Shown: positions 33,667-48,345, numbered from the stretch's first letter. The stretch: 64,000 nt of DNA from Agromyces sp. Soil535 (GCF_001428255.1 NZ_LMRW01000005.1:341-64340); one strand, 5' to 3'. Notes: generated from the sequence alone by a model not told the origin. Numbers and translations: made by a program.

Positions 33667-34682
33667 GCCACCGGCGCCTGGCTGGCGCTCTCCTCACGAT
33701 GGTGGATCTGCGTCAACTCCTCGAGTGCCGCCCGGTCGACCGCGGAGGCGGGCACCTCGGCGACGCGGACGCCGGTGAGGGCGGTCACCGTCGCGGTCCG
33801 CATGCCGTCGGTGAGGATGGCGCGCTCCCCGAGCACCGCCCCCGGACCGAGCTCACCGCAGCCGACTCCGTCCACGTCGATGGCGACGACCCCGTCGAGA
33901 ACCAACGAAAGCGTGTCGCCCGGCGTTCCCTGCGCGAACAGCACCTCGCCAGCCTCGAGCGAACGGATGTGGGGCGGCTCCGCGCCGCGCATGATGACGC
34001 CCGAGAGCGCACGCTCCAGCTCCGTCTCCGCCGCGGTCACGACGACGGCCGAATCCGCATCTCCCCACGGCGTGTCTCGCCACGACCCCTGTCCGAGCCA
34101 GTGGTCCCAGGTAGCGACACCGGCCTTGAGCGCGAGGCGGTCCTGCTCGTCGTAGACCCAGTGCCGCGGAAAATCGCTCGCACCGGAGAGCTCGAAGTGC
34201 GAGCTGCCGTCCGCGCTGAGGGTGAGGCTCAGCGTGGTCCACACCAGCGGCGGGGTGAGATGGATGAACGGAGGGTGCGCGTTGGCCCGCGGCAACGGCA
34301 TGCCGGTGCGTCCGCCGGCGGTCTGCAGGAACGTGATCGTGCCGTCGCCGACCACCGGATCGGGCCGCAGTGTCGGCATCGACACTCCGGCGGCGGTGAA
34401 CGAGTACGGACCCAGCCGCACCGTGCTCGACCCCATCACGAGCTGTCCTGCGTACCCGTGGTCGACGACCGTGCCGTCGTCGGCGAACTCGGCCCAGGCT
34501 TCGTGCCGATTGGCGAAACGGAAGCGATCGCGCACCCGAAGGTCTTCGAGCGAGCCGAGCACATCGGGAGGCGGCGCGTCGTAGTGGGTCATCCCCCGGT
34601 CGAACGCCGAACGCATCCCCGAGGTGATGGACTCTGAAGGAATCCACGACACCGAGGTGACGTGCGCTTCCACTCTGCTCAT
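33663..34682 (-). CDS. cyclic-nucleotide-binding-domain protein with novel N-terminal domain
   Basis: A 339-residue soluble protein. The C-terminal domain (about 235-335) is a cyclic-nucleotide-binding beta-roll: EVLFAQGTPGDTLSLVLDG and a phosphate-binding cassette G285-E-R-A288 ... R295-T-A297, with both key residues (Glu and Arg) present. The N-terminal 225 residues are beta-rich and contain several tryptophans (WVYDEQD, TWDHWLGQGSW); I cannot assign a family. There is no DNA-binding helix-turn-helix, so it is not a CRP-type activator. It probably acts as the effector or sensor for the cyclic nucleotide made by the cyclase of the same operon. Confidence 0.75.
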   Translation of the reverse strand: MSRVEAHVTSVSWIPSESITSGMRSAFDRGMTHYDAPPPDVLGSLEDLRVRDRFRFANRHEAWAEFADDGTVVDHGYAGQLVMGSSTVRLGPYSFTAAGVSMPTLRPDPVVGDGTITFLQTAGGRTGMPLPRANAHPPFIHLTPPLVWTTLSLTLSADGSSHFELSGASDFPRHWVYDEQDRLALKAGVATWDHWLGQGSWRDTPWGDADSAVVVTAAETELERALSGVIMRGAEPPHIRSLEAGEVLFAQGTPGDTLSLVLDGVVAIDVDGVGCGELGPGAVLGERAILTDGMRTATVTALTGVRVAEVPASAVDRAALEELTQIHHREESASQAPVA

Positions 34683-34694
34683 GATCGTTTCCTT

Positions 34695-35078
34695 TCAGGC
34701 ACTCGCGAATACCGCATCGTGCAGGGCACGCGGGGTCATCTCTTCTTTGCGGAGGTATCCGCGCGCGCCGCTGCTGAGCGCGTCCGCGGGCAGATCGTCG
34801 GGCGCATACGTCGAGACCAGCACGACCCGCGCCTCGGGGAGGGCAGCGAGGATCTGCCGAGTTGCATCGATCCCCGAGATCCCGGGCAGGTTGATGTCCA
34901 TCACGACGGTGTCGGGCCGGAGACGTTGCGCCGCGACGATCGCGGCCTCACCGCTGTCCGACTCGGCCACCACCTCCCAGCCATCGAGCAACGACACCAC
35001 GCTGCGGGCGACAGCACGGAACAGCGGCTGGTCGTCCACGATCAGCACCCGACGTTCCGACCTGGCCCGTTCAGTCAT
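34695..35078 (-). CDS. stand-alone receiver-domain protein
   Basis: A 127-residue CheY-like protein with acidic pair D15-D16, phospho-acceptor D61 (VVMDINLPG), Thr in LVSTYAP and Lys in GYLRKEE. No output domain. It overlaps the LuxR-type regulator by 8 nt (ATGACTGA) and probably competes for, or relays, phosphate from the operon's histidine kinase. Confidence 0.88.
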   Translation of the reverse strand: MTERARSERRVLIVDDQPLFRAVARSVVSLLDGWEVVAESDSGEAAIVAAQRLRPDTVVMDINLPGISGIDATRQILAALPEARVVLVSTYAPDDLPADALSSGARGYLRKEEMTPRALHDAVFASA

Positions 35079-35748
35079 GCTCGGCCCGCAGTCTCACCAG
35101 CACCGCCATGACCCGGCGGTTGATATCCGGTTCGGTGCCCAGTCCGAGCTTCGAGAACAGGCTGTTGATGTGTTTCTCGACGGTGCGCTCCGAGAGGTAC
35201 ATGCTCCGGGCGATCGCAGAATTCGACTTGCCGAGCGCGATCTCGTCGAGCACGGCGCGCTCCGCCAAGGTGAGGTCGTTCAGCGGCGACGAGATGTGCT
35301 TGCGGCGATCCCTCACGAGCGCCTCCACCACAGCCGGGTCCACGAGCGAACCGCCGGACGCGACGGTGCGCACGGCGGCGGCGAGCTGGCCCGGCTGGCT
35401 GACGCCTTCCTTGAGCAGATAGGCACGCCGCGCTGAACCGTCAGCCAGCAGCGCGGACGCGTAGGCAGGTTCGGCGTACTGGGACAGCACGACGACACCG
35501 AGCTCTGGATGCGTGGTGTGGAAGTCGGTGGCCGCCTGAATGCCCTCGTCGCTGTACAGCGGTGGCATGCGCACGTCGGTGACGACCACTTTGGGCCCCC
35601 GGCGGGCGACCGCGTCGTACAGCTCGGTGACGTTCTCGCACTGGTCGAGGACCGTGATGTCGGCGGCGAACTCGAGGACACTTACGATCCCCTGCCGAAC
35701 GAGCAACGAGTCCTCGGCGACGATCACGGTGATCTGCTCGTCGGTCAT
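35071..35748 (-). CDS. NarL/LuxR-type response regulator
   Basis: A 225-residue two-domain regulator: receiver with D58 (VVVTDVRMPP) and K in AYLLKEG, then a LuxR-type helix-turn-helix at about 158-215 (LTLAERAVLDEIALGKSNSAIARSMYLSERTVEKHINSLFSKLGL). It is paralogous to the receiver part of the cyclase gene: both share TDxRMPP, DEGI, VVVLSQY, YLLKE, GGS and a DPxxVxALV stretch. Start and stop overlap the kinase and the receiver gene. It presumably controls this operon or a partner regulon. Confidence 0.9.
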   Translation of the reverse strand: MTDEQITVIVAEDSLLVRQGIVSVLEFAADITVLDQCENVTELYDAVARRGPKVVVTDVRMPPLYSDEGIQAATDFHTTHPELGVVVLSQYAEPAYASALLADGSARRAYLLKEGVSQPGQLAAAVRTVASGGSLVDPAVVEALVRDRRKHISSPLNDLTLAERAVLDEIALGKSNSAIARSMYLSERTVEKHINSLFSKLGLGTEPDINRRVMAVLVRLRAEHD

Positions 35749-37352
35749 CGTCCACTCTCCAGTTCTGCGTCCTCGGTGTCCGGGAGCGGGATGCTTCCCA
35801 CCACCGAGGTTCCATCCCCGAGTCGCGACGTCACCGTCAGCGTCCCGCCCAGAGCGCCGAGCCGGTCCAGCATGTTGGTGAACCCGTGCCCGCGCGCGAT
35901 CGTCTCATCGGCGGCGTCGAAGCCGGTGCCCGTGTCGCGCACGTCGAAGAGCAGCCGGCCGTCCTGCTCGGTGACCTTCACCGTCACCTCGGCACCCGGT
36001 CCGGCGTACTTGCCGGCGTTCTGCAGGGCTTCGACGCAGCAGAAGTAGACCGCGGCCTCGATGTCCGGGGTGTGCCGCGACACCTCTGCGACGACACCCA
36101 CCTCGAGGGGCGAGCGCGTTGCTGCGGCACGGAGCGCCTCGGGCAGGCCCTTGTCCCGGAGGAGCGGCGGGTAGATCCCGTGGGCGAGCTCGCGCACCTC
36201 TTGCACGGCGGCCTGCACATCGCCACGCAACTCGCCGAGCATCTTCGTAGCGGCATCCACGTCGCCTGAGGAGTAGATCTGCTCGACCAGCCCGATCTTC
36301 ACGGCGAGCGCCACCAGGTGCTGCTGAGCGCCGTCATGCAGGTTGCGCTCGATCGTCCGCCGGGTCTCATTGCCGGATGCCACGATCCGCAGCCGCGATG
36401 CGCGCAGTTCGCTGTTCCGCTCTTCGAGTTCGACGAGCGACCGCTGCAACGCCGAGTCGAGGTGGACGTGGTGGAGTGCGAGCCCGAACTGCCGTGCCAG
36501 CTCGGCGAGCAGGCGCTCCTCCTCCTCGGTGAACGCGGACTCCGGCGCCCGGCGCACGACGATCAGCCCGAGCACCTCGCCCTGGTGCGTGAGCGGGGCG
36601 ATCCGGAGGGTCTGTTCACCCGTGACGAGGTCGGGCAGCCAGACCGCCGCCCATTTCGCGGCACCCATCCGGGTACGGCCGATCACCGATCGCTCGTCGA
36701 CGCTCAGGGAGAGCGCCGGCCTGCTCACGTCCGGCACCGCCACCGCGAGGCTGAGCTCCCCTGAGGCCCCGGTATAGATCTCGACGGACTCGCAACCGAG
36801 CCCCTCGCGAAGCTGCTCGGCGAGCGACAACAGCAACTCGTCCATCGGAACGGCTCGGGTCATCCGGGCCTGCAGCCGGCCGAAGATGTCGGCGGGCTGG
36901 CCCTTCGCCTTTGCGGTGATCCTTCGGGAGAAGTCCGCGAGGCTGCTGCGGAGGGGAAGCACCAGCACGGCGACGACCGCCGCAGCGATCATCGACAGCC
37001 CGAGCAGACCGTGATCGGCGGGAGCGACCGGCTGACCCAGCCCGATGACGACGATCACGTAGACCGCGACCACGAGCACACCGATGCTCGCGGCGAGGAC
37101 CGACGAACGCAGGACAGCGGGGCCGGCCTGTTCGAGTGCGGGCACGAGGACGCAGCCCCCGGCGATCGCCAGCGGAGCGAGCGCGACCCAGAGCCAGGCC
37201 GCCAGCGGCTCCGGCGCTCCCAGGAGCAGGTTCAGCGCAACGAGCACCAGCGCGGCCCCGCCCGCGAGCGTCGCGCCCGCGGCCAGCCAGAACCGCCGAT
37301 TGCCCCGCGGCGCCCGCAGGGGACGGGGAAGGCGGACCGTGCTCTCGGCCAT
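35745..37352 (-). CDS. NarX/DesK-type sensor histidine kinase with GAF domain
   Basis: A 535-residue membrane kinase: four N-terminal helices (about 18-130), a GAF-like sensor region (about 165-320, GLGCESVEIYTGASGE), a HisKA_3 domain with phospho-acceptor H339 in RRTIERNLHDGAQQH, and an HATPase domain with VEALQNAGKYAG, DTGTGFD and GHGFTNMLDR. ATG 37352 is preceded by GGACGGAG at good spacing; a GTG at 37358 overlapping the permease stop is an alternative. It should phosphorylate the LuxR-type regulator, the single receiver and perhaps the receiver-cyclase. Confidence 0.9.
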   Translation of the reverse strand: MAESTVRLPRPLRAPRGNRRFWLAAGATLAGGAALVLVALNLLLGAPEPLAAWLWVALAPLAIAGGCVLVPALEQAGPAVLRSSVLAASIGVLVVAVYVIVVIGLGQPVAPADHGLLGLSMIAAAVVAVLVLPLRSSLADFSRRITAKAKGQPADIFGRLQARMTRAVPMDELLLSLAEQLREGLGCESVEIYTGASGELSLAVAVPDVSRPALSLSVDERSVIGRTRMGAAKWAAVWLPDLVTGEQTLRIAPLTHQGEVLGLIVVRRAPESAFTEEEERLLAELARQFGLALHHVHLDSALQRSLVELEERNSELRASRLRIVASGNETRRTIERNLHDGAQQHLVALAVKIGLVEQIYSSGDVDAATKMLGELRGDVQAAVQEVRELAHGIYPPLLRDKGLPEALRAAATRSPLEVGVVAEVSRHTPDIEAAVYFCCVEALQNAGKYAGPGAEVTVKVTEQDGRLLFDVRDTGTGFDAADETIARGHGFTNMLDRLGALGGTLTVTSRLGDGTSVVGSIPLPDTEDAELESGR

Positions 37353-37354
37353 GG

Positions 37355-39742
37355 TCACTCCGTCCTCAGCACGCTGGCGACGCGGAGACTCGCCGCTCGA
37401 TGGCCGGGCCACACCGCGAGCAGGTTCGCGATCAGCAGCGCCGCGACCACGGCGGCCAGGATCAGCGTGACGCTGGTCGGATCGGCGAACGCGACCGGGG
37501 TCGACTCGGCGACGCCACGCCAGAGGGTGCGGCCGAGCGCGATCCCCAGCGGCACGCCGACGACCAGACCGACGAGCGCGACGACGCTTGCCTGGGTGAC
37601 CGAGACCGTCCGGGCCTGACCGGGCGTCTGACCGAGCACTCGAATGACCGCGACGTCGTGGCGCCGACGACGCATCGCCGTGACGAGGGCATGCCCGAGC
37701 GAGCCGACCGCGAGGATCAACAGGAAGCCGGCAAGCACTTGGGGAAGCAGCCCGAGTTGGCGCAACACCTGCACCTTCGAGGGCACCGTCGGCGGCCCGA
37801 ACTGGAGCGGTCCCGCGTCGCCCAGGCTCGCGGTCTCGTCCGCGATCCGCGCGGCCGCCTCTTCGACGTCCGCGCCCGAGGCCAGCCAGATCTGCACTGA
37901 ATGGAACTTGAAGGCCGCCACGCCCCACAGGGCGTCGTAGGCGTTCTGGGTGATGAAGCCGCCATCGTCATAGCCGCTGTGCGGCGAGTCCGGGGTGAAC
38001 GCGATGCCGACCACCTTCGCGTCCAGCGTCCCCTTCGACCCGTGCAGGGTCAGCTGATCGCCCACGCCGACCCCGAGGTCGCTGGCTGCGGTCGGGCCGA
38101 GAGCCACCTCGCTGGCGGACTCCGGAAGCCGGCCCTCGGTCACGACGAATCCGGCGTCACCCGAGGGATCGAACGTTCCGAAGGTGACCTTCTTGTCGTC
38201 GTGACTCGTCACGTCGGCCACCGAGAAGTACGCCTGGTTGACACCCACCACGTCCGCATCTTCGAGCATTGTCGTGGTGAGCGCCGCCGGGTCGGTGAAG
38301 TCGACGTCGGCGAAGCCCACGAAGCCCTCCAGCTGGTAGCTGTGCCCCGAGCGGAGCGGGTTCGAGTAGGCATCGGTGATTCCCTGGGCGAAGGTGAGGG
38401 CGGCGACCACCCCGGTCACGCCGATGACGGCGCCGACGAGCGCGGGCCGCACCGGGATGGCTCGTGGCCCCCGGCCCGGCTCCAGCGCGAAGCGCGTGCC
38501 CATGACGAGCTGCACCGGCAGGCCGGCGCGGGTCGCCGCAGCGGCGACGATCGAGCCGCGCGTGGTCTGCTGCCGGCGGCGCACCACAAGCCATGAGGCG
38601 ACGGCGGCGACCGCTGGGAGCAGCACGATCGCGCTCACCGCTGTGGCGATCAGAACGTCCCACTGGAAGGCGATGCCCGGCGCCGGCTCGTAGAAGGCCG
38701 CGGTGCCGATGGGGAACAGCGCGGACAGGCCGATCGCACCCGCGACGCCGACGACGGCGCCCGTCACCGCCACGATCAGCAGCGGCAGCGTGGTCGTCCG
38801 GATCGATCGGTCGAGGGGGAGGCCGATGGCCCGCAACGGCTCCAGCTCCCCCGTCGCGGTCGTCGCATAGCGGGCGAACGCCTGGCCGATCAGGAAGACG
38901 GCCGCGACCGCCGCAGCACCGGCGAGCGCGAGCAGCGACCACGCCTCGAAGTTGATGAAGCCGGCGACCGAGCGGTTCACCTCCACCTGGTTCCAGATGT
39001 CGATGTCGGTGCGACCGGTCGCCTGGGTCAGTGCGGCCGCGAACGCCGGGATGTCGGCCTCTCCGCCCTCGAGTCGCACCAGGGCATTGATGTACCCGAC
39101 CTCGGGATCGCCGAGGAAGCTCGCGGGATACTGCGCGTAGAGCTCGGGGCTCACGAGCACTCCGCCGTCCGGGCTCTGGGTGTCGTTGTACCACTCGGAG
39201 CGGATGACGCCCACGATCGTCGCGACGATGGCGGGGCCGTCGGGCTCGGGAGCGACCCCTCCCGCGTAGGCCTCCGTCATGGTCGCCGGCTGGTAGATGC
39301 CGATCGTCACGGTGTCGCCGACCTGCTTGCCGATGCTGGTGAGAAAGTTCGCAGTGACCACGACCTCATCGAGGCGGGTCGGGTCGAGCATCCGGCCATC
39401 GAGCACGACCGGTTTCTCTACGGCCGTGTAGACATCGTCTCCAACCACGGGGAACATCGAGTACTCATCGTCGATGAAGACGGCGGAGACGACGAAGCGA
39501 CTGATTCCGGCCACCTGCGGGATCCGCTCCACCACATCCCAGTCGAAGCCGGGTGTGTTCGGCAGCACGACGATCGTCGCCGGGAGGCTCTGCGCGTCCA
39601 ACCGCTCCTGCGCGGTCAACGCGCGCAGTGCGCCGGCGGCGGCAGCGCCGATCCCCGTGACCGCGATGGCCGCGAGCAGCGCCAGCGCCAACAGCGAACG
39701 CCAGTGGCGCCGCACTTCCCAGCTCAGCCAGAGGCGTTCCAT
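37355..39742 (-). CDS. FtsX-family ABC transporter permease
   Basis: A 795-residue permease made of two FtsX/MacB-like halves. An N-terminal helix and a large extracytoplasmic domain come first (about 45-255). Then come four-helix blocks at about 255-400 and 420-450, a second extracytoplasmic domain, and C-terminal helices around 660-790. Such permeases export peptides or lipids or act as mechanotransmission devices for partner kinases. It is flanked by its ATPase (3 nt upstream) and by the kinase (2 nt downstream). Confidence 0.88.
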   Translation of the reverse strand: MERLWLSWEVRRHWRSLLALALLAAIAVTGIGAAAAGALRALTAQERLDAQSLPATIVVLPNTPGFDWDVVERIPQVAGISRFVVSAVFIDDEYSMFPVVGDDVYTAVEKPVVLDGRMLDPTRLDEVVVTANFLTSIGKQVGDTVTIGIYQPATMTEAYAGGVAPEPDGPAIVATIVGVIRSEWYNDTQSPDGGVLVSPELYAQYPASFLGDPEVGYINALVRLEGGEADIPAFAAALTQATGRTDIDIWNQVEVNRSVAGFINFEAWSLLALAGAAAVAAVFLIGQAFARYATTATGELEPLRAIGLPLDRSIRTTTLPLLIVAVTGAVVGVAGAIGLSALFPIGTAAFYEPAPGIAFQWDVLIATAVSAIVLLPAVAAVASWLVVRRRQQTTRGSIVAAAATRAGLPVQLVMGTRFALEPGRGPRAIPVRPALVGAVIGVTGVVAALTFAQGITDAYSNPLRSGHSYQLEGFVGFADVDFTDPAALTTTMLEDADVVGVNQAYFSVADVTSHDDKKVTFGTFDPSGDAGFVVTEGRLPESASEVALGPTAASDLGVGVGDQLTLHGSKGTLDAKVVGIAFTPDSPHSGYDDGGFITQNAYDALWGVAAFKFHSVQIWLASGADVEEAAARIADETASLGDAGPLQFGPPTVPSKVQVLRQLGLLPQVLAGFLLILAVGSLGHALVTAMRRRRHDVAVIRVLGQTPGQARTVSVTQASVVALVGLVVGVPLGIALGRTLWRGVAESTPVAFADPTSVTLILAAVVAALLIANLLAVWPGHRAASLRVASVLRTE

Positions 39743-39745
39743 CTG

Positions 39746-40471
39746 CTACTCCGCCCCGACCAGGCTGCCGTCGCGCATGCGGATCACGCGATCGGCGCCG
39801 GATGCGACATCCGCCGAGTGCGTCACCATCACGATGGTCTGGCCGTCGCCATGCAACCGCTTGAACAGCTCGATGATCTCGGCGCCGCCGTCACTGTCGA
39901 GCGCGCCGGTCGGCTCGTCGGCGAGCAACACGAGCGGCTCGTTGACCAGGGCGCGCGCGATCGCCAGGCGCTGACGCTGGCCTCCGGAGAGCACCGCTGG
40001 CAACTGCCCCGGACGGTCCCCGAGGCCGAGGAGGTCGAGCAGATCGCGCGCCCTGGAGACTGCCGCGGCACGGGAGAGCCCCCCGATCTGGGCTGCCATC
40101 GCGATGTTGTCGAGGGCCGAGATGCCGTCGAGCAGGTTGAAGAATTGGAAGACGATGCCGACGTTGTGCCTGCGGAAGCGGGCGAGCCATTTCTCATCGC
40201 GTCCCGTGATCTCCTCCCCGTCGATCCGGACCCGGCCCTCGTCGACGGTCTCCAGCCCCGCGACGACGTTCAGGAGGGTCGACTTGCCGCAGCCCGACGG
40301 ACCCATGATCGCGACGAACTCGCCGCGCTCGATGCTGAGACTCACCCCGCGGAGTGCGCGGACCGGGGCGAGCTCCTGCTCGTAGGTGCGGCGCAACGAC
40401 TCGACCGCGACCAACGGTGCCGCGATCTCGGCCGATGAGGCTTGCGGCTGGTCGGAAACAATCGTCGTCAT
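39746..40471 (-). CDS. MacB/LolD-type ABC ATPase
   Basis: A 241-residue ATPase with Walker A GPSGCGKST, signature LSGGQRQRLAIARAL, Walker B VLLADEPTGALD and the switch histidine in MVTHSADVA. ATG 40471 overlaps the cyclase stop by ATGA; the longer frame from 40594 would lie entirely inside the cyclase gene and is rejected. It pairs with the adjacent FtsX-type permease. Confidence 0.93.
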   Translation of the reverse strand: MTTIVSDQPQASSAEIAAPLVAVESLRRTYEQELAPVRALRGVSLSIERGEFVAIMGPSGCGKSTLLNVVAGLETVDEGRVRIDGEEITGRDEKWLARFRRHNVGIVFQFFNLLDGISALDNIAMAAQIGGLSRAAAVSRARDLLDLLGLGDRPGQLPAVLSGGQRQRLAIARALVNEPLVLLADEPTGALDSDGGAEIIELFKRLHGDGQTIVMVTHSADVASGADRVIRMRDGSLVGAE

Positions 40472-41817
40472 CTCGTAGCCTCTTCTCGTGATGGAGTCGG
40501 TTCGGTTCGAGTCGTGTCCGTGGTCAGGCGGTAGGCGGCGACCGGAGTGTCCCGCCCCTTCACCAGGTGGTCGCCGAGTGCCTCCCATTGCCATCGGTCA
40601 CCAGCCGCGGTCACCGTGGATTCGGATGCCACCGTGGTACCAGCTGGTCGCGCCAGATCCTGAAGGCGCTGGCTGAGGTTCACGGTATCGCCTACGAGGG
40701 TGTATTCGACCCGTTCGGCACTGCCGAGCAGCGCGGCTGCGACCAGACCGGTGGAGAGCCCGATCCCCATCCCGAAGGGCTCGAGTCCCTCCTTCTGCCA
40801 CTCTGCATCGAGCGCTCGCTGGAGCTCGTGCATCCTGAGCGACGTGCGCACGGCGCGCTCCGCGTGATCCGGCTGCGGATCCGGCGCCCCGAACACCGCC
40901 ATGACGGCGTCGCCGACGTACTGCATCACGGTGCCGTCCTCGCTCAGTACCGCCGCGTTCATCTGCTGTCGATGCGCGTTGAGCTGCTGTGCGAGCGCGC
41001 CGGGATCAGACCGCTCGGCGATGCCGGAGTATCCGCGAACGTCGCTCATGACCACGGTCACCGTCAGCCGCTCCGTTCGCGACGAGGCGGTGGGGTCGGC
41101 GCGCAGCTTCGCGGCGAGCTTGGAGGGCAGCATGCGCGAGAGGGTCTCGCCCTGCTCCTCCCGCTCCAGGATCGCGGTGTGAAGGGACCGCAGCCGTCGC
41201 AGGGCGTCCTTGCCTCCGACACTGGCATCCCGCGCGAGCACGAGGAACAGTTCGCCGATGGCGCGATCCACGGCTCCGGGGGTCTGACCCGTCACGGCTG
41301 CGATCGCTTTCACCGCCTTCCCCTCGCCGACCTGCAGAAGCAGGCGTTGCTGCTCGGCATTGAGTCCACTCGAATCCTTCGCAGGCGAGACCAGGGCGGA
41401 GACGATCTCGGGATCCAGCATCGAGCCTCCTCCCGCGACCTCGCGGATGGCGCGGGAGAGTTGGCCGCCGTCGCCGATGCGCTCCTTCAGCAGGTAGGCA
41501 TAGCCCGAGGCGCCCTCGGTGAGCAGCCCGACCGCGTACTCCGGATCGTCATACTGCGACAGAACGACCACTCCCGTCCCGGGCGAGCGCTTGCGAACGA
41601 TCTTGGCACCCTCGATGCCTTCGTCGTTGAAGGTGGGAGGCATCCGGATGTCGGTCACGATGACCTGGGGTGCGAGCTCTTCGGCCAGGGCGATCAGAGA
41701 CTCGAGATCTCCCGCCTCGCCGACCACTTCGAGGCCCTCATCGCGGGACAGCAGGGCGCGCACCCCGGAGCGGACGATGAGGTTGTCATCGGCGAGCAGC
41801 ACCGTGATGCGATCCAT
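40468..41817 (-). CDS. receiver - HTH-like - class III nucleotide cyclase fusion
   Basis: A 449-residue protein. Residues 1-130 are a receiver with D56 (VIVTDIRMPP) closely similar to the LuxR-type regulator of the same operon. Residues 160-205 retain a degenerate LuxR-like helix-turn-helix (LNAEQQRLLLQVGEGKAVKAIAAVTGQ). Residues 245-435 are a class III adenylate/guanylate cyclase domain with both metal-binding aspartates (VMSDVRGYS, YVGDAVMAVFG) and the transition-state Asn/Arg (GDTVNLSQRL). The usual purine-selecting Lys is Gln (GTVMQYVGD) and the second specificity position is Thr (VEYTLVGD), so the base specificity is uncertain. ATG 41817 starts the nine-gene operon. Confidence 0.88.
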   Translation of the reverse strand: MDRITVLLADDNLIVRSGVRALLSRDEGLEVVGEAGDLESLIALAEELAPQVIVTDIRMPPTFNDEGIEGAKIVRKRSPGTGVVVLSQYDDPEYAVGLLTEGASGYAYLLKERIGDGGQLSRAIREVAGGGSMLDPEIVSALVSPAKDSSGLNAEQQRLLLQVGEGKAVKAIAAVTGQTPGAVDRAIGELFLVLARDASVGGKDALRRLRSLHTAILEREEQGETLSRMLPSKLAAKLRADPTASSRTERLTVTVVMSDVRGYSGIAERSDPGALAQQLNAHRQQMNAAVLSEDGTVMQYVGDAVMAVFGAPDPQPDHAERAVRTSLRMHELQRALDAEWQKEGLEPFGMGIGLSTGLVAAALLGSAERVEYTLVGDTVNLSQRLQDLARPAGTTVASESTVTAAGDRWQWEALGDHLVKGRDTPVAAYRLTTDTTRTEPTPSREEATR

Positions 41818-42075
41818 GTGACCATTCAGGCCCGCATCAGAGGCGGCGGCAAGCGTGCGGTCACCACTCTCCGCTGCGTGCTGGCTCCCACTGTTCCCGT
41901 TCGGGACAGATGTTGCCGACGCTGCAGGCGCACTCGTCCGAAACGGCAACTGTCGGGGCCCAGAGGGCTGGGATGTCGCGGAGGTGATAGTCGCTCAGTT
42001 GGGAGCGGGTTTCGGGGCGGCGCTGCGCGCCTCCCCAACCCGCAGTGGCATCCCCGCGAACGAGGGGCGGGTTGT

Positions 42076-42087
42076 GAGAACGTTTCC
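42076..42087. promoter_or_regulatory. LacI-family operator-like palindrome
   Basis: GAGAACGTTTCC, centred on ACGT, resembles the GAAACGTTTC-type sites of LacI/GalR regulators. It lies 161 bp upstream of the amylopullulanase start and 85 bp (centre to centre) from a second palindrome, allowing looping. Confidence 0.4.
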
Positions 42088-42159
42088 AGCGCGACGTGCG
42101 CTGAGAGCGCCGTGATCACGCGGCATCCGAATACGATGTCATCTCGGCGACCAGATTGC

Positions 42160-42198
42160 TGTAAGCGCTTGCATTCACCGGAGCCCCGCTGCTAGCGT
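42160..42198 (+). promoter_or_regulatory. amylopullulanase promoter with overlapping operator
   Basis: -35 TTGCAT (42169-42174), an 18-bp spacer and -10 TAGCGT (42193-42198). The near-perfect palindrome TGTAAGCGCTTGCA (42160-42173), with the central CG and AAGCGCTT core typical of LacI-family maltose/starch regulators, covers the -35. I infer sugar-dependent repression; the regulator is not in the window. Confidence 0.5.
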
Positions 42199-42247
42199 CG
42201 CAGCATTGTCGGTGGCACGCGGTCGTGCCGAGAATCGGGAGTCAAGG

Positions 42248-48286
<6,039 letters not shown>

Positions 48287-48292
48287 CGCCCC

Positions 48293-48326
48293 GGTCGAGT
48301 AGGTCGCGAGCGACCGTATCGAGACC
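48293..48326. repeat. REP-like element, family B
   Basis: ggtcgagta-ggtcgc-ga-gcgacc-gtatcgagacc. Inner arms GGTCGC/GCGACC; outer arms begin GGTC and end GACC. It lies 6 bp after the amylopullulanase stop. Confidence 0.65.
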
Positions 48327-48345
48327 GCCGTATCCCGCTCACGAG

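Larger units (their letters stand above)
41818..42247. other. 430-bp divergent intergenic region
   Basis: Separates the nine-gene signalling operon (minus) from the amylopullulanase (plus). No gene is supported. The right half holds two LacI-type palindromes and a plausible promoter for the amylopullulanase. On the left I see no clear -10 for the cyclase operon; the leaderless pattern (TAnnnT 6-7 nt before the start) is absent there. Confidence 0.5.

Noticed and set aside
39746..40594. Longer start of the ABC ATPase at 40594
   Set aside because: The extra 41 residues lie inside the cyclase gene; ATG 40471 overlaps the cyclase stop as ATGA.
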